Positions 34,496 through 43,112 of a stretch of DNA of 64,000 nucleotides are shown here, piece after piece (positions within the stretch are counted from its first letter, which is position 1; each line of letters starts with the position of its first letter). This DNA comes from Streptomyces sp. HmicA12 (GTDB lineage Bacteria; Actinomycetota; Actinomycetes; Streptomycetales; Streptomycetaceae), in assembly GCF_000373565.1 (NCBI RefSeq), contig NZ_KB891809.1, forward strand, positions 532,372-596,371, written 5' to 3'. Position numbers and translations under genes: made by a program. Under the pieces are notes generated by a model that did no database searches, was not told where the DNA came from, and saw nothing but the letters and a program-made list of their open reading frames with translations.

Positions 34496-34969
34496 ATGCA
34501 CTCCGTGGTGGAACGCGAACTCGAGCTGAAACTGGTGTTGTCGCCCGAGCGAAGCATCCCGGTCCCGGCCCGGCTGACGTACCGCACCGACGATCCCTAC
34601 GCCGTCCACATCACCTTCCACGTCGGGTCCGACCACCCGGTCAACTGGACGTTCGCGCGCGAGCTCCTCGTGGAGGGGGTGTTCCGGCCCTGCGGGCACG
34701 GGGACGTGCGGGTGTGGCCGACCAAGGTGGACGGCCGCAGCGTCGTCCTGATGGCGCTGAGTTCGCCGGACGGCGACGCGCTGCTCGAAGCGCCCGCCGC
34801 GCAGATCTCGGCCTGGCTGGAGCGGACGCTTCGGGTGGTCCCCCCGGGCTCTGAGGCCGAGCAGCTCGGCATCGACGCCGGCCTGGCCGAGCTGCTCACG
34901 CCCACCCCGGCCGACGACCTCTACCTCCGCGACCCGTGGCCGTCGGACGAGTCGTCGGACGGCCAGTGA
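34496..34969 (+). CDS. ssgG: SsgA/SsgB-family sporulation protein
   Basis: A 157-residue SsgA-like protein (SALP). LTYRTDDPYAVHITFHVGSDHPVNWTFARELLVEGVFRPCGHGDVRVWP is the family core. SALPs guide septum placement, division and spore-wall maturation in sporulating actinomycetes. The ssgG name rests on my memory of its position in S. coelicolor and should be treated as likely, not certain. GAGGAAG precedes the ATG. Confidence 0.88.
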   Translation: MHSVVERELELKLVLSPERSIPVPARLTYRTDDPYAVHITFHVGSDHPVNWTFARELLVEGVFRPCGHGDVRVWPTKVDGRSVVLMALSSPDGDALLEAPAAQISAWLERTLRVVPPGSEAEQLGIDAGLAELLTPTPADDLYLRDPWPSDESSDGQ

Positions 34970-34996
34970 GGGCGCGGGGGCACGGGTGGCACGCGG

Positions 34997-36367
34997 TCAG
35001 AACAGCTTGCCGGGGTTGAGGAGCCCCAGCGGGTCGAAAGCCGCCTTCACCGCCTGCTGCACCTCCACGCCGACCGGACCCAGCTCACGGGCGAGCCACT
35101 CCTTCTTCAGGACGCCGACGCCGTGCTCGCCCGTGATCGTGCCGCCCAGTTCCAGGCCGAGCGCCATGATCTCGTCGAAGGACTCGCGGGCCCGCCGGCC
35201 CTCGTCCGCGTCCTGCGCGTCGAAGCAGACGGTCGGGTGGGTGTTGCCGTCGCCCGCGTGCGCGCAGACGCCGATGGTCAGCGCGTACTTCTCGGCGATC
35301 CGCTCGACGCCGTCGAGGAGTTCGCCGAGCCGGGAGCGCGGCACGCACACGTCGTCGATCATCGTGGTGCCCTTGACCGCTTCGAGCGCGGTGAGGGACA
35401 ACCGCCTTGCCTGGAGCAGGAGTTCGGACTCGGCGGCGTCGTCGGCCGGTACGACCTGGGTGGCCCCGGCCGCTTCGCACAGCGCGCCGACCTCGGCCAG
35501 GTCCCGTGCCGGGTCCGGGGTGTCGAAGGCGGCGAGGAGCAGGGCCTCCGTGGTCTCCGGCAGGCCCATGTGGGCCATGTCGTTGACGGCCTTCACCGTC
35601 GTGCGGTCCATGAGTTCGAGGAGTGACGGGACGTGGCCGCCCTCCATGATCCGGCACACCGCGTCGCAGGCGGCCGCCTGCGAGGCGAACTCGGCGGCGA
35701 GGACCAGCTGCCGGGGCGGCTGCGGCTTGAGCGCGAGCGTCGCCCCGACCACGATGCCGAGGCTGCCCTCGGAGCCGACGAAGAGACGGGTGAGGTCGTA
35801 GCCGGCGACGCCCTTGGCGGTGCGCCGTCCGGTGGAGAGCAGGCGGCCGTCGGCGAGGACGACGTCGAGCCCGAGCACGTACTCCGCGGTCACTCCGTAC
35901 TTCACACAGCACAGGCCGCCGGAAGCGGTGCCGATGTTCCCGCCGATGGTGCACATCTCCCAACTCGACGGGTCGGGCGGGTAGTACAGGCCGTGCTCGT
36001 TGACCGCGCGGGAGAGGGTGGCGTTGATGACGCCGGGCTCGACGACCGCGATCCGGTCGACCGGGTTGATCTCCAGGATGCGGTCCATCCTCGTGAGGGA
36101 CAGCACGATGCAGCCGTCGGAGGCGTTGGCCGCGCCGGACAGGCCGGTGCGGGCGCCCTGCGGGACGACCGGGACGCGCAGCGCGGTGGCCGTGCGCATC
36201 ACGTGCTGGACCTCTTCGACGGTGCGCGGCAGCACGACGGCGGCCGGGGCTCCCGCGTCGCAGAAGCTCGCCATGTCGTGGGCGTAGGAAGCGGTGATGT
36301 CGGGATCGGTGACGATCGCCTCCGCGGGCAGACCGTCGCCGAGCAGTTCGATGAGGGTGCGGCTCAT
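34997..36367 (-). CDS. FAD-binding oxidoreductase, GlcD/D-lactate dehydrogenase type
   Basis: A 456-residue flavoprotein of the VAO/PCMH family. FAD-binding core: PQGARTGLSGAANASDGCIVLSLTRM, PPDPSSWEMCTIGGNIGTASGGLCCVKYG, and GVAGYDLTRLFVGSEGSLGI; the C-terminal cap has HAGDGNTHP and TGEHGVGVLKKEW. It oxidises glycolate, D-lactate or a related 2-hydroxyacid; substrate not determinable. ATG 36367 is preferred to GTG 36373. Confidence 0.93.
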   Translation of the reverse strand: MSRTLIELLGDGLPAEAIVTDPDITASYAHDMASFCDAGAPAAVVLPRTVEEVQHVMRTATALRVPVVPQGARTGLSGAANASDGCIVLSLTRMDRILEINPVDRIAVVEPGVINATLSRAVNEHGLYYPPDPSSWEMCTIGGNIGTASGGLCCVKYGVTAEYVLGLDVVLADGRLLSTGRRTAKGVAGYDLTRLFVGSEGSLGIVVGATLALKPQPPRQLVLAAEFASQAAACDAVCRIMEGGHVPSLLELMDRTTVKAVNDMAHMGLPETTEALLLAAFDTPDPARDLAEVGALCEAAGATQVVPADDAAESELLLQARRLSLTALEAVKGTTMIDDVCVPRSRLGELLDGVERIAEKYALTIGVCAHAGDGNTHPTVCFDAQDADEGRRARESFDEIMALGLELGGTITGEHGVGVLKKEWLARELGPVGVEVQQAVKAAFDPLGLLNPGKLF

Positions 36368-36465
36368 GATCACAGCCTCGCACTCGGGGCCATCGGTGTG
36401 AACCCGTCAGCGGCCTCCCCTCGTGTGCTCTTCGTATTGACGCACCGTGGCGCACAGTGTGCGCC

Positions 36466-38019
36466 ATGGAGAACGCCGAGAATGCCCAGAACGCCGAGAA
36501 CACCGCGGCCGTCGCGGACATCGAGAACTCCGTGGCGGCCGGGGAGCAGGCGGAGCCCGGCACCGCCGCACGCCGCCGCTCCCCCGTCGTGCGGCGCGCG
36601 ATCGTCGCGTCCGTCACCGGGTGCGCGGTGCTCGGCGGCGCGCTGGCGCTGCTGCCGGGCGAGGAGGAGCGGCCCGCGCCGCTGCCGGGTCCTGCCGGGC
36701 GGGCGGTGATCGCGGCCGCGGTCGGGGCACCGGCCTCGCTGCCGGACCTGACCGCGCTGATCGGGGAGCGCGAGGCGTACGTGCGGGCCCATCCGCGCGA
36801 CGGTCTGTCGTGGGCGGCGCTCGGGGCCGCCTACGTGGAGCGTGGCACGCGCACCGCCGATACCGCGTACTACCCCAAGGCCGAGCGGGCGCTGCGCAGT
36901 TCGCTGAAGGCGCGGCCGAAGGGGAACGTGGAGGCGCTCGACGGGCTCGCCTCGCTCGCGGCCGCCCGCGGCGACTGGCGCTCCGCCCGCACCTGGGGCG
37001 AGGCGGCGGTGAAGGCGGCGCCGAAGCGCTGGTCGTCGTACGTGGCGCTGGTCGACGCGTATCGCGGCGTCGGCGACTACAAGGCGGCGAGCCGCACCCT
37101 GGAGAAGCTGACCGGGCTGACGTCCGGTGCCGGGACCGCGGTGACGCTGCGCACGGCGGCCGTGTACCGGGACCAGGGGTGGCGGGAGGACGCGGCGGCG
37201 CTCCTCGGCGACGGCGCGGCGCGGGCCGGGACCCCGGCGGAGAAGGCGGCCCTGCTGCAGCGCGGCGGCGAGCTGTCCTGGGAGCGGGGCGAACCGGCCG
37301 ACGCGCTCCGGCACTTCGACGCGGCGCTGGCCGCCGACCCGAACCGTCACGAGGCGCTCGCCGGGCGGGCCCGCGCGCTGTCCTCGCTGGGCCGCACGGC
37401 GGAGGCGGTCCGGGCCTATCAGGGGGCGCTCGCCAAGCAGCCGCTGCCGCAGTACGCCCTGGAGCTGGGCGAGTTGTACGAGTCCCTCGGCGAAGAGCGG
37501 GCCGCGGCCGCCCAGTACGGCGTGCTGCGGGCCCGGGCCGCGGCGCAGGGTGCGCACGGGGTGGACGACGCGCTGGTGCTCGGCCGGTTCGAGGCGGACC
37601 ACGGGGATGCGGACGCCGCCGTGGACCGGCTGCGCGCGGAGTGGTCGCGGGCGCCGGGCATCCCGGTCGCGGACGCGCTGGGCTGGGCGCTGCACCGGGC
37701 CGGGGACGACGACGCGGCGCACTGGTTCCTGCGCCGGGCCACCGACCGGCAGAAGGGCGGCACGGTGCGCAACGCGTCCTACTCGTACCATCTCGGGGCC
37801 GTGGAGCGGGAGTTGGGGCTCTACGGTGCGGCGCGGCGGCATCTCGGGGAGGCGCTGCGGATCAATCCGGGGTTCTCGCCGTTGCACGCGCCTGCCGCGC
37901 AGGAGGCGCTGGACGCGCTCGGCTCGCCGCCGGAGGGCGGGGTCCCCGAGATGTGGCCCCCGAAGCCGAAGCCGGCTCCGGCCACCGCCCGCAAGCAGGC
38001 TCCGCCGAAGCGCCGTTGA
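36466..38019 (+). CDS. membrane-anchored tetratricopeptide-repeat protein
   Basis: A 517-residue protein: an N-terminal polar region with the NAEN repeats, one membrane segment (about 42-62, RRAIVASVTGCAVLGGALALLPG), then TPR-like helical pairs across about 90-490 (WAALGAAYVERGT, ALRHFDAALAADPNRHEALAGRARALSSLG, AYQGALAKQP). The C-terminus is Pro/Lys-rich. It probably scaffolds an envelope complex; the partner is unknown. ATG 36466 was chosen over 36457 for family-like context only. Confidence 0.82.
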   Translation: MENAENAQNAENTAAVADIENSVAAGEQAEPGTAARRRSPVVRRAIVASVTGCAVLGGALALLPGEEERPAPLPGPAGRAVIAAAVGAPASLPDLTALIGEREAYVRAHPRDGLSWAALGAAYVERGTRTADTAYYPKAERALRSSLKARPKGNVEALDGLASLAAARGDWRSARTWGEAAVKAAPKRWSSYVALVDAYRGVGDYKAASRTLEKLTGLTSGAGTAVTLRTAAVYRDQGWREDAAALLGDGAARAGTPAEKAALLQRGGELSWERGEPADALRHFDAALAADPNRHEALAGRARALSSLGRTAEAVRAYQGALAKQPLPQYALELGELYESLGEERAAAAQYGVLRARAAAQGAHGVDDALVLGRFEADHGDADAAVDRLRAEWSRAPGIPVADALGWALHRAGDDDAAHWFLRRATDRQKGGTVRNASYSYHLGAVERELGLYGAARRHLGEALRINPGFSPLHAPAAQEALDALGSPPEGGVPEMWPPKPKPAPATARKQAPPKRR

Positions 38020-38061
38020 GGGTGCCGCTGTATCGCCGGGCGCGGGTTGTCGGTGGCTGGT

Positions 38062-38152
38062 CGCGCAGTTCCCCGCGCCCCTGGAAGCGAGCTTCGCTCG
38101 CCCAGGGGAAGCTGCGCGGAGCGCATGCTTCAGGGGCGCGGGGAACTGCGCG
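38062..38152. repeat. complete palindromic intergenic repeat, copy A
   Basis: The outer arms 38062-38083 and 38131-38152 (CGCGCAGTTCCCCGCGCCCC and its complement) are a perfect 22-bp inverted repeat around a 47-nt centre with a GCGAGC-TTC-GCTCGC hairpin. It lies between the TPR gene and the convergent nitrile hydratase gene, and can act as a terminator. Confidence 0.9.
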
Positions 38153-38215
38153 AGAAGCCCCACCGGGCCGCAGTCGCGACACGACCCCCGGCCGGCAGGA
38201 CAGACCGCGCGTCCG

Positions 38216-38797
38216 TCAGACGACCGCCGTGCCGATCAGCCCGTTCCGCGACACCAGCCCCGCCAACTCCGCTTCATTCAAAGACCCGGTCCCCGCGGGA
38301 CGCCTCGGCAGGACCATGTAGCGGGTGTCCGCGCTGGAGTCCCAGACCGTGATCCGTACGTCGTCGGGGAGCGTGACCCCGAACTCGCCCAGGACCGCGC
38401 GGGGTTCGCGGACGACCCGGGAGCGGTACGCCTCGCTCTTGTACCAGCCCGGCGAAGGGCCGAGCAGGCGCAGCGGGTAGCAGGAGCACAGGGTGCAGAC
38501 GATCATGTTGTGGACGGTCTCGGTGTTCTCGGTGACGCGCAGCCGCTGCCCGGCCTGACCGGTGAAGCCGAGCTCCGCGACCGCGGCCGTGCCGTCCGCG
38601 AGCAGCCGCGCCCTGAACGCCGGGTCGACCCAGGCGCGGGCCACCGCCTTCGCCCCGTTCACCGGGGACGCCCCGGACAGGAATCCGTCGATGACCTAGT
38701 CGACGGTGTCGCCGCCGACGATGCCCTTGTCCTCCAACAGGGTTTCCAGCAACCGCACTTGGCGGGAGATCACCGCGTCGTCGTGACTACCGCTCAT
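38216..38797 (-). pseudogene. nitrile hydratase alpha subunit, interrupted by in-frame amber codon
   Basis: The minus strand encodes a full alpha subunit from ATG 38797, except that codon 34 is TAG (38698-38696): ...GIVGGDTVD, stop, VIDGFLSGASP..., both sides matching the family. The metal-site motif VCTLCSCY (Co-type CTLCSC claw) and later VREPRAVLGEFG and TVWDSSADTRYMVLP are intact. Re-initiation at GTG 38662 would give 148 residues missing about 46 N-terminal residues. The ATG overlaps the upstream beta gene by 11 bp. It is either a fresh pseudogene, a sequencing error, or a readthrough case. Confidence 0.85.
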
Positions 38798-39089
38798 CGT
38801 GGTCGGCCTTCCTGAGGTAGCTCTCGGGCAGGTCGAGGACCACGTCGTGGTCGCCCTCGCCCCACAGTTCACGCGCCGCGAACCGCACCGCGTAGACCAT
38901 CTCGACCGGCGCGTCGTCCCGCCCCTGTGAGCGGACGTCGGGGAGCGGGGTGCGCTCCTCCGGCTCGACGACTACGCCGCGCCTGCCGCGGGCGTAGCGC
39001 GGCAGGCGGGTGTGGTGGGGCGGGTCGTGGAGGTACGTGACGACCAGGTCGCCCGGCGCGTAAGCGGCTTCGGGCACGGGTTCAGACAT
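38787..39089 (-). CDS. nitrile hydratase beta subunit, C-terminal domain protein
   Basis: A 100-residue protein matching only the C-terminal SH3-like half of a normal nitrile hydratase beta subunit: YAPGDLVVTYLHDPPHHTRLPRYARGRRGVV and VYAVRFAARELWGEGDHDVVLDLPESYL. It overlaps the N-terminal half gene by 8 bp and the alpha gene by 11 bp, so the three are translationally coupled. This split resembles thiocyanate hydrolase and the three-subunit toyocamycin nitrile hydratase. Confidence 0.88.
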   Translation of the reverse strand: MSEPVPEAAYAPGDLVVTYLHDPPHHTRLPRYARGRRGVVVEPEERTPLPDVRSQGRDDAPVEMVYAVRFAARELWGEGDHDVVLDLPESYLRKADHDER

Positions 39090-39366
39090 GGTCGAGGGCT
39101 CCCGCCTCGAGCACGCCCTTGCGTTCGAGGAGCGTACGGATCGCGTGGAACCAGCGCTCGTAGTACGAGGCCGCCAGATACTCCTGCGGCGGCATCGTCT
39201 CGATCGCGTCCCGGAACTCGTCCAGGTTGAAGACCTTCTTCACGAGCAGCGCGCGCTGGAGCGCGAAGACGCGCGCCTCCCAGTCCGCGTGGAAGGGTTC
39301 GGCGTCATCGGTGGTGTCGATGGCGCCGAACCCGGTGGTGCCGCCTACGTCGTTGATCCTGGCCAT
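39082..39366 (-). CDS. nitrile hydratase beta subunit, N-terminal domain protein
   Basis: A 94-residue protein matching only the N-terminal half of a nitrile hydratase beta subunit: MARINDVGGTTGFGAI (typical opening), WEARVFALQRALL, and ASYYERWFHAIRTLLERKGVL. With the next two genes it would make an (alpha-beta1-beta2) metalloenzyme hydrating a nitrile or a similar substrate. It starts 19 bp after hppD on the same strand. Confidence 0.88.
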   Translation of the reverse strand: MARINDVGGTTGFGAIDTTDDAEPFHADWEARVFALQRALLVKKVFNLDEFRDAIETMPPQEYLAASYYERWFHAIRTLLERKGVLEAGALDHV

Positions 39367-39385
39367 GGCGGCACCCTACGACTGC

Positions 39386-40531
39386 CTAAAGGTTTCCGCG
39401 CTTCTCCTGCTCGCGCTCGATCGCCTCGAACAGGGCCTTGAAGTTGCCCTTGCCGAAGCCCATGGAGCCGTGCCGCTCGATCATCTCGAAGAAGACGGTC
39501 GGCTTGTCCTGGACCGGCTTGGTGAAGATCTGCAGCAGGTAGCCGTCCTCGTCGCGGTCGACGAGGATCTTCAGCTCGCGCAGCGTCTCGACGGGGACGC
39601 GGGTCTCGCCCGCCCACTCGCCGAGGGTGTCGTAGTACGAGTCCGGGGTGTCCAGGAACTGGACCCCGGCCGCGCGCATGGCCCGTACCGACGCGACGAT
39701 GTCGTTCGTGGCGAGCGCGATGTGCTGGACGCCCGCGCCGCCGTAGAACTCCAGGTACTCGTCGATCTGGGACTTCTTCTTGGCGATGGCCGGCTCGTTG
39801 ATCGGGAACTTGACCTTGAGCGTGCCGTCCGCGACCACCTTCGACATCAGCGCGCTGTACTCGGTCGCGATGTCGTCGCCCACGAACTCCTTCATGTTCG
39901 TGAAGCCCATGACCTTGTTGTAGAACTGCACCCACTCGTTCATCCGGCCGAGCTCGACGTTGCCCACGCAGTGGTCGATGGCCTGGAAGGTGCGCTTGGC
40001 GGGCGGCTCGACGATCGGGTCCGCGGCCACGTAGCCGGGCAGGTAGGGGCCGTCGTAGCCGGTGCGCTCGACGAGGGTGTGGCGGGTCTTGCCGTACGTG
40101 GCGATGGCGGCCCGCACGACGGTGCCGTGCTCGTCCTTCGTCTCGTAGGGCTCGGTGATGCCGCGGGCGCCGTGCTCCACCGCGTAGGCGTACGCGGCGC
40201 GGGCGTCCGGCACCTCGATGGCGAGGTCGACGACGCCGTCGCCGTGCGCCGCCACGTGGTCCTCGAGGAAGTGGCCCCAGTCGGTGGAGGCCTTCACGAC
40301 TGAGGTGAGGACGAAGCGGGCGGAGCCGTTGGTGAGGACGTAGGAGGCGGTCTCGCGGCTGCCGTTCTCCGGTCCGGAGTAGGCGACGAGCTTCATGCCG
40401 AAGGCGGTCGAGTAGTAGTGCGCGGCCTGCTTGGCGTTGCCCACGGCGAAGACGACCGCGTCCATCCCCTTCACCGGGAAGGGGTCGGCCTCGCGCGCGG
40501 TGCTGGGGGTGTGGGTTGTGGTCTCAGTCAT
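39386..40531 (-). CDS. hppD: 4-hydroxyphenylpyruvate dioxygenase
   Basis: A 381-residue Fe(II) enzyme of tyrosine catabolism producing homogentisate. The iron ligands are His187 (AIDHCVG), His270 (VQHIALAT) and Glu349 (FFEMIERHG). C-terminal FGKGNFKALFEAIEREQ is diagnostic. It is divergent from an Lrp/AsnC regulator with an inverted-repeat operator between them. Confidence 0.96.
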   Translation of the reverse strand: MTETTTHTPSTAREADPFPVKGMDAVVFAVGNAKQAAHYYSTAFGMKLVAYSGPENGSRETASYVLTNGSARFVLTSVVKASTDWGHFLEDHVAAHGDGVVDLAIEVPDARAAYAYAVEHGARGITEPYETKDEHGTVVRAAIATYGKTRHTLVERTGYDGPYLPGYVAADPIVEPPAKRTFQAIDHCVGNVELGRMNEWVQFYNKVMGFTNMKEFVGDDIATEYSALMSKVVADGTLKVKFPINEPAIAKKKSQIDEYLEFYGGAGVQHIALATNDIVASVRAMRAAGVQFLDTPDSYYDTLGEWAGETRVPVETLRELKILVDRDEDGYLLQIFTKPVQDKPTVFFEMIERHGSMGFGKGNFKALFEAIEREQEKRGNL

Positions 40532-40559
40532 GGTGGGAGGCTCCCGCCGTTCCGCAAGG

Positions 40560-40577
40560 TGCGCAATAGTTTGCGTA
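40560..40577. promoter_or_regulatory. Lrp/AsnC-type operator between hppD and its regulator
   Basis: TGCGCAA (40560-40566) and TTGCGTA (40571-40577) form an inverted repeat with a TAGT centre, typical of AsnC-family sites. It lies 28 bp upstream of the hppD start and 76 bp upstream of the regulator start. Confidence 0.65.
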
Positions 40578-40653
40578 TTCGCTGGGCAATCTGACCAGCG
40601 ACCGGCCGGTTTAGGCGGGCTGTGTGTACAGGGTGACCACTCCGGAGGCAGGC

Positions 40654-41124
40654 ATGGCGATCGATCATCTGGACGGACGGCTCATCGTGCTGCTCGCGCG
40701 GGAGCCGCGGATCGGCGTCCTGGAGATGTCGCGCAGGCTCGGCGTCGCGCGCGGCACGGTGCAGGCCCGCCTCGACCGGCTTACCTCGAACGGAGTCATC
40801 CGCGGATTCGGCCCGCAGGTGGATCCGGCGGCGCTCGGCTACCCGGTCACCGCGTTCGCCACGCTGCAGATCCGGCAGGGGCAAGGAGCCGACGTCAGAG
40901 CGCATTTGGGAGGCGTTCCCGAGGTGCTGGAACTGCACACGACGACCGGCAGCGGGGACATGCTGTGCCGGCTCGTGGCCCGTTCGAACGCGGATCTTCA
41001 ACGGGTGATCGACCTGGTTGTCGGTTTTGATGGCATCGTCCGGGCTTCCACCGCGATCGTCATGGAGAACCCCGTTCCGCTGCGCGTCATCCCGCTGGTG
41101 GAGCAGGCGTCGGGCGACTCCTGA
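40654..41124 (+). CDS. Lrp/AsnC family transcriptional regulator
   Basis: A 156-residue regulator. N-terminal winged helix: DHLDGRLIVLLAREPRIGVLEMSRRLGVARGTVQARLDRLTSNGVIRGF. The C-terminal RAM ligand-binding domain has FATLQIRQG and ELHTTTGSGDMLCRLV. It is divergent from hppD and probably controls it in response to an aromatic amino acid or derivative. GGAGG precedes the ATG. Confidence 0.92.
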   Translation: MAIDHLDGRLIVLLAREPRIGVLEMSRRLGVARGTVQARLDRLTSNGVIRGFGPQVDPAALGYPVTAFATLQIRQGQGADVRAHLGGVPEVLELHTTTGSGDMLCRLVARSNADLQRVIDLVVGFDGIVRASTAIVMENPVPLRVIPLVEQASGDS

Positions 41125-41130
41125 CGTGGG

Positions 41131-41153
41131 GCCTTCAGGAGATTCCTGAAGGC
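41131..41153 (+). terminator. terminator after the AsnC gene
   Basis: GCCTTCAGGA (41131-41140) and TCCTGAAGGC (41144-41153) with loop GAT, 6 bp after the stop and 29 bp before the ABC operon. Confidence 0.75.
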
Positions 41154-41182
41154 TGCACGAACAGTGCCCGGCGCGAGGCGCG

Positions 41183-41830
41183 ATGAACTTCTGGGACTAC
41201 CTCGGCAGCCATCACCAACAGCTGCTGTTCGACGCGTACCAGCATGCCAGCGAGGTGTTCCAGTGCATGCTGCTGGCCACCGTGATCGGCGCGCTGATCG
41301 GCGTGTTCACGTACCGCAGCGAATGGGCGGGCAACCTCGCCACCTCGGCGACCTCCACGATCCTGACGATCCCCTCGCTCGCGCTGCTCGGTCTGCTCAT
41401 CCCGGTCGTCGGCATCGGTGTCGCGCCGACCGTGATCGCGCTGACCCTGTACGGGCTGCTGCCGATCGTGCGCAACGCCATCGTGGGCCTGCGCGGCGTC
41501 GACCCGGCGCTGATCGACGCGGCCAAGGGCATCGGGATGTCGCGCCTCGCCCGCCTGGTCCGGGTGGAGCTGCCGCTGGCCTGGCCGCCGATCCTGACCG
41601 GGATCCGGGTCTCCACGCAGATGCTGATGGGCATCGCGGCCATCGCCGCCTACGCCTCCGGGCCGGGCCTCGGCAACGAGATCTTCCGCGGGATCGCCTC
41701 ACTGGGCAGCAAGAACGCGCTCAACCAGGTGCTCGCCGGAACCCTCGGCATCATCATCCTCGCCCTGCTCTTCGACGCCGTGTACGTCCTGATCGGGCGT
41801 CTGACCATCCCGAGGGGGATCCGTGTCTGA
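41183..41830 (+). CDS. quaternary-amine ABC transporter permease 1
   Basis: A 215-residue permease of the OpuC/ProW type with about five transmembrane segments and the EAA-type loop VDPALIDAAKGIGMSRLARLVRVELPLAWPPILTGIR. First gene of a four-gene glycine betaine/choline/carnitine-type importer. Its stop overlaps the ATPase start by 8 bp. A GAGG site lies close to the ATG. Confidence 0.92.
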   Translation: MNFWDYLGSHHQQLLFDAYQHASEVFQCMLLATVIGALIGVFTYRSEWAGNLATSATSTILTIPSLALLGLLIPVVGIGVAPTVIALTLYGLLPIVRNAIVGLRGVDPALIDAAKGIGMSRLARLVRVELPLAWPPILTGIRVSTQMLMGIAAIAAYASGPGLGNEIFRGIASLGSKNALNQVLAGTLGIIILALLFDAVYVLIGRLTIPRGIRV

Positions 41831-43112
41831 GACCGTCACCGAGGCGTCCGGGACGCCCGCGACACCCGCGACACCCAAGGCCTCCGGGGCCAGCATCGAG
41901 CTGGAGAACCTCTCCAAGGTCTACCCGGGCAACCCGAACCCGGCCGTCGACGGCGTCAACATGGAGATCAAGGCGGGCGAGCTGATCATCTTCGTCGGCC
42001 CCTCCGGCTGCGGGAAGTCCACCACCCTGAAGATGATCAACCGGCTGATCGAGCCGACGGGCGGCCGGATCCGGATCGGCGGCGAGGACGTCACCGACAT
42101 GGACCCGGTGAAGCTGCGCCGCAAGGTCGGCTACGCGATCCAGTCCTCCGGGCTCTTCCCGCACATGACGGTCGCCCAGAACATCGCGCTCGTCCCGAAG
42201 ATGGTCGGCTGGTCGAAGTCGAAGGTGAGCTCGCGGGTGGAGGAGATGCTCGACCTGGTGGGCCTGGACCCGGGCGAGTTCCACAACCGCTACCCGCGCC
42301 AGCTCTCCGGCGGACAGCAGCAACGCGTGGGTGTGGCAAGGGCGTTGGCCGCCGACCCGCCCGTGCTGCTGATGGACGAGCCGTTCGGCGCCGTCGACCC
42401 GATCACCCGCGACCACCTCCAGGACGAGCTGATCCGGCTCCAGCACGAGCTGCACAAGACGATCGTGTTCGTCACGCACGACTTCGACGAGGCGATCAAG
42501 CTCGGCGACCGGATCGCGGTCCTCCGGGAACGCTCGCACATCGCGCAGTTCGACACCCCGGAGGCGATCCTCACCAACCCGGCCGACGACTTCGTGTCAG
42601 GGTTCGTCGGCGCGGGCGCGGCCCTCAAGCGGCTCAACCTCAGCCGCGTACGCGACGTCGAGGTCACCGACTACCCGACGGTGAGCGTCGACGACCCGCT
42701 GCAGGACATCTTCAACAAACTGCGCGCGGCGGGCACGAACGAACTGCTGCTCCTCGACAAGCGCGGGCGGCCCTACAAGTGGCTGCGGCGCGGCGACCTG
42801 ATGCGCGCCAAGGGCTCCCTCGCCCGCGCGGGCACCCTGGTCCACGACACGGTGACGCGGGACGCCACCCTGCGCGACGCGCTGGAGGCGGTCCTCACCG
42901 ACAACGCGGGCCGGGTCGCGGTCACCGGGCGGCGCGGCCAGTACGAGGGCGTCGTCGACATGGAGACGCTCATGAACTCCGTGCACGAGCTCCTGGAGGC
43001 CGACCGTCTGGAGGCCATCGAGAGCCAGCACGAGCTGGAGCAGTCCCGCGCCCACCAGACCCACTCGGAGCAGGAGGGCGCGACGGCCCCCGACGGGGAG
43101 GCGCAGGCGTGA
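41823..43112 (+). CDS. quaternary-amine ABC transporter ATPase with CBS domains
   Basis: A 429-residue ATPase of the OpuCA/ProV group. Walker A GPSGCGKST, signature LSGGQQQR, Walker B PVLLMDEPFGAVDP and H-loop VTHDFDEA. The C-terminal region (about 265-400) holds two CBS-like repeats (VSVDDPLQDIFNKLRAAGTNELLLLDKRG and VTRDATLRDALEAVLTDNAGRVAVTGRRG), which sense ionic strength or cyclic di-AMP in homologues. GTG start; a GTGA overlap links it to the next gene. Confidence 0.95.
   Translation: MSETVTEASGTPATPATPKASGASIELENLSKVYPGNPNPAVDGVNMEIKAGELIIFVGPSGCGKSTTLKMINRLIEPTGGRIRIGGEDVTDMDPVKLRRKVGYAIQSSGLFPHMTVAQNIALVPKMVGWSKSKVSSRVEEMLDLVGLDPGEFHNRYPRQLSGGQQQRVGVARALAADPPVLLMDEPFGAVDPITRDHLQDELIRLQHELHKTIVFVTHDFDEAIKLGDRIAVLRERSHIAQFDTPEAILTNPADDFVSGFVGAGAALKRLNLSRVRDVEVTDYPTVSVDDPLQDIFNKLRAAGTNELLLLDKRGRPYKWLRRGDLMRAKGSLARAGTLVHDTVTRDATLRDALEAVLTDNAGRVAVTGRRGQYEGVVDMETLMNSVHELLEADRLEAIESQHELEQSRAHQTHSEQEGATAPDGEAQA

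Noticed and set aside
38216..40531. Possible toyocamycin-type biosynthetic cluster around the nitrile hydratase.
   Set aside because: No GTP cyclohydrolase, deazapurine or tailoring genes are nearby; the neighbours are tyrosine catabolism and core genes.
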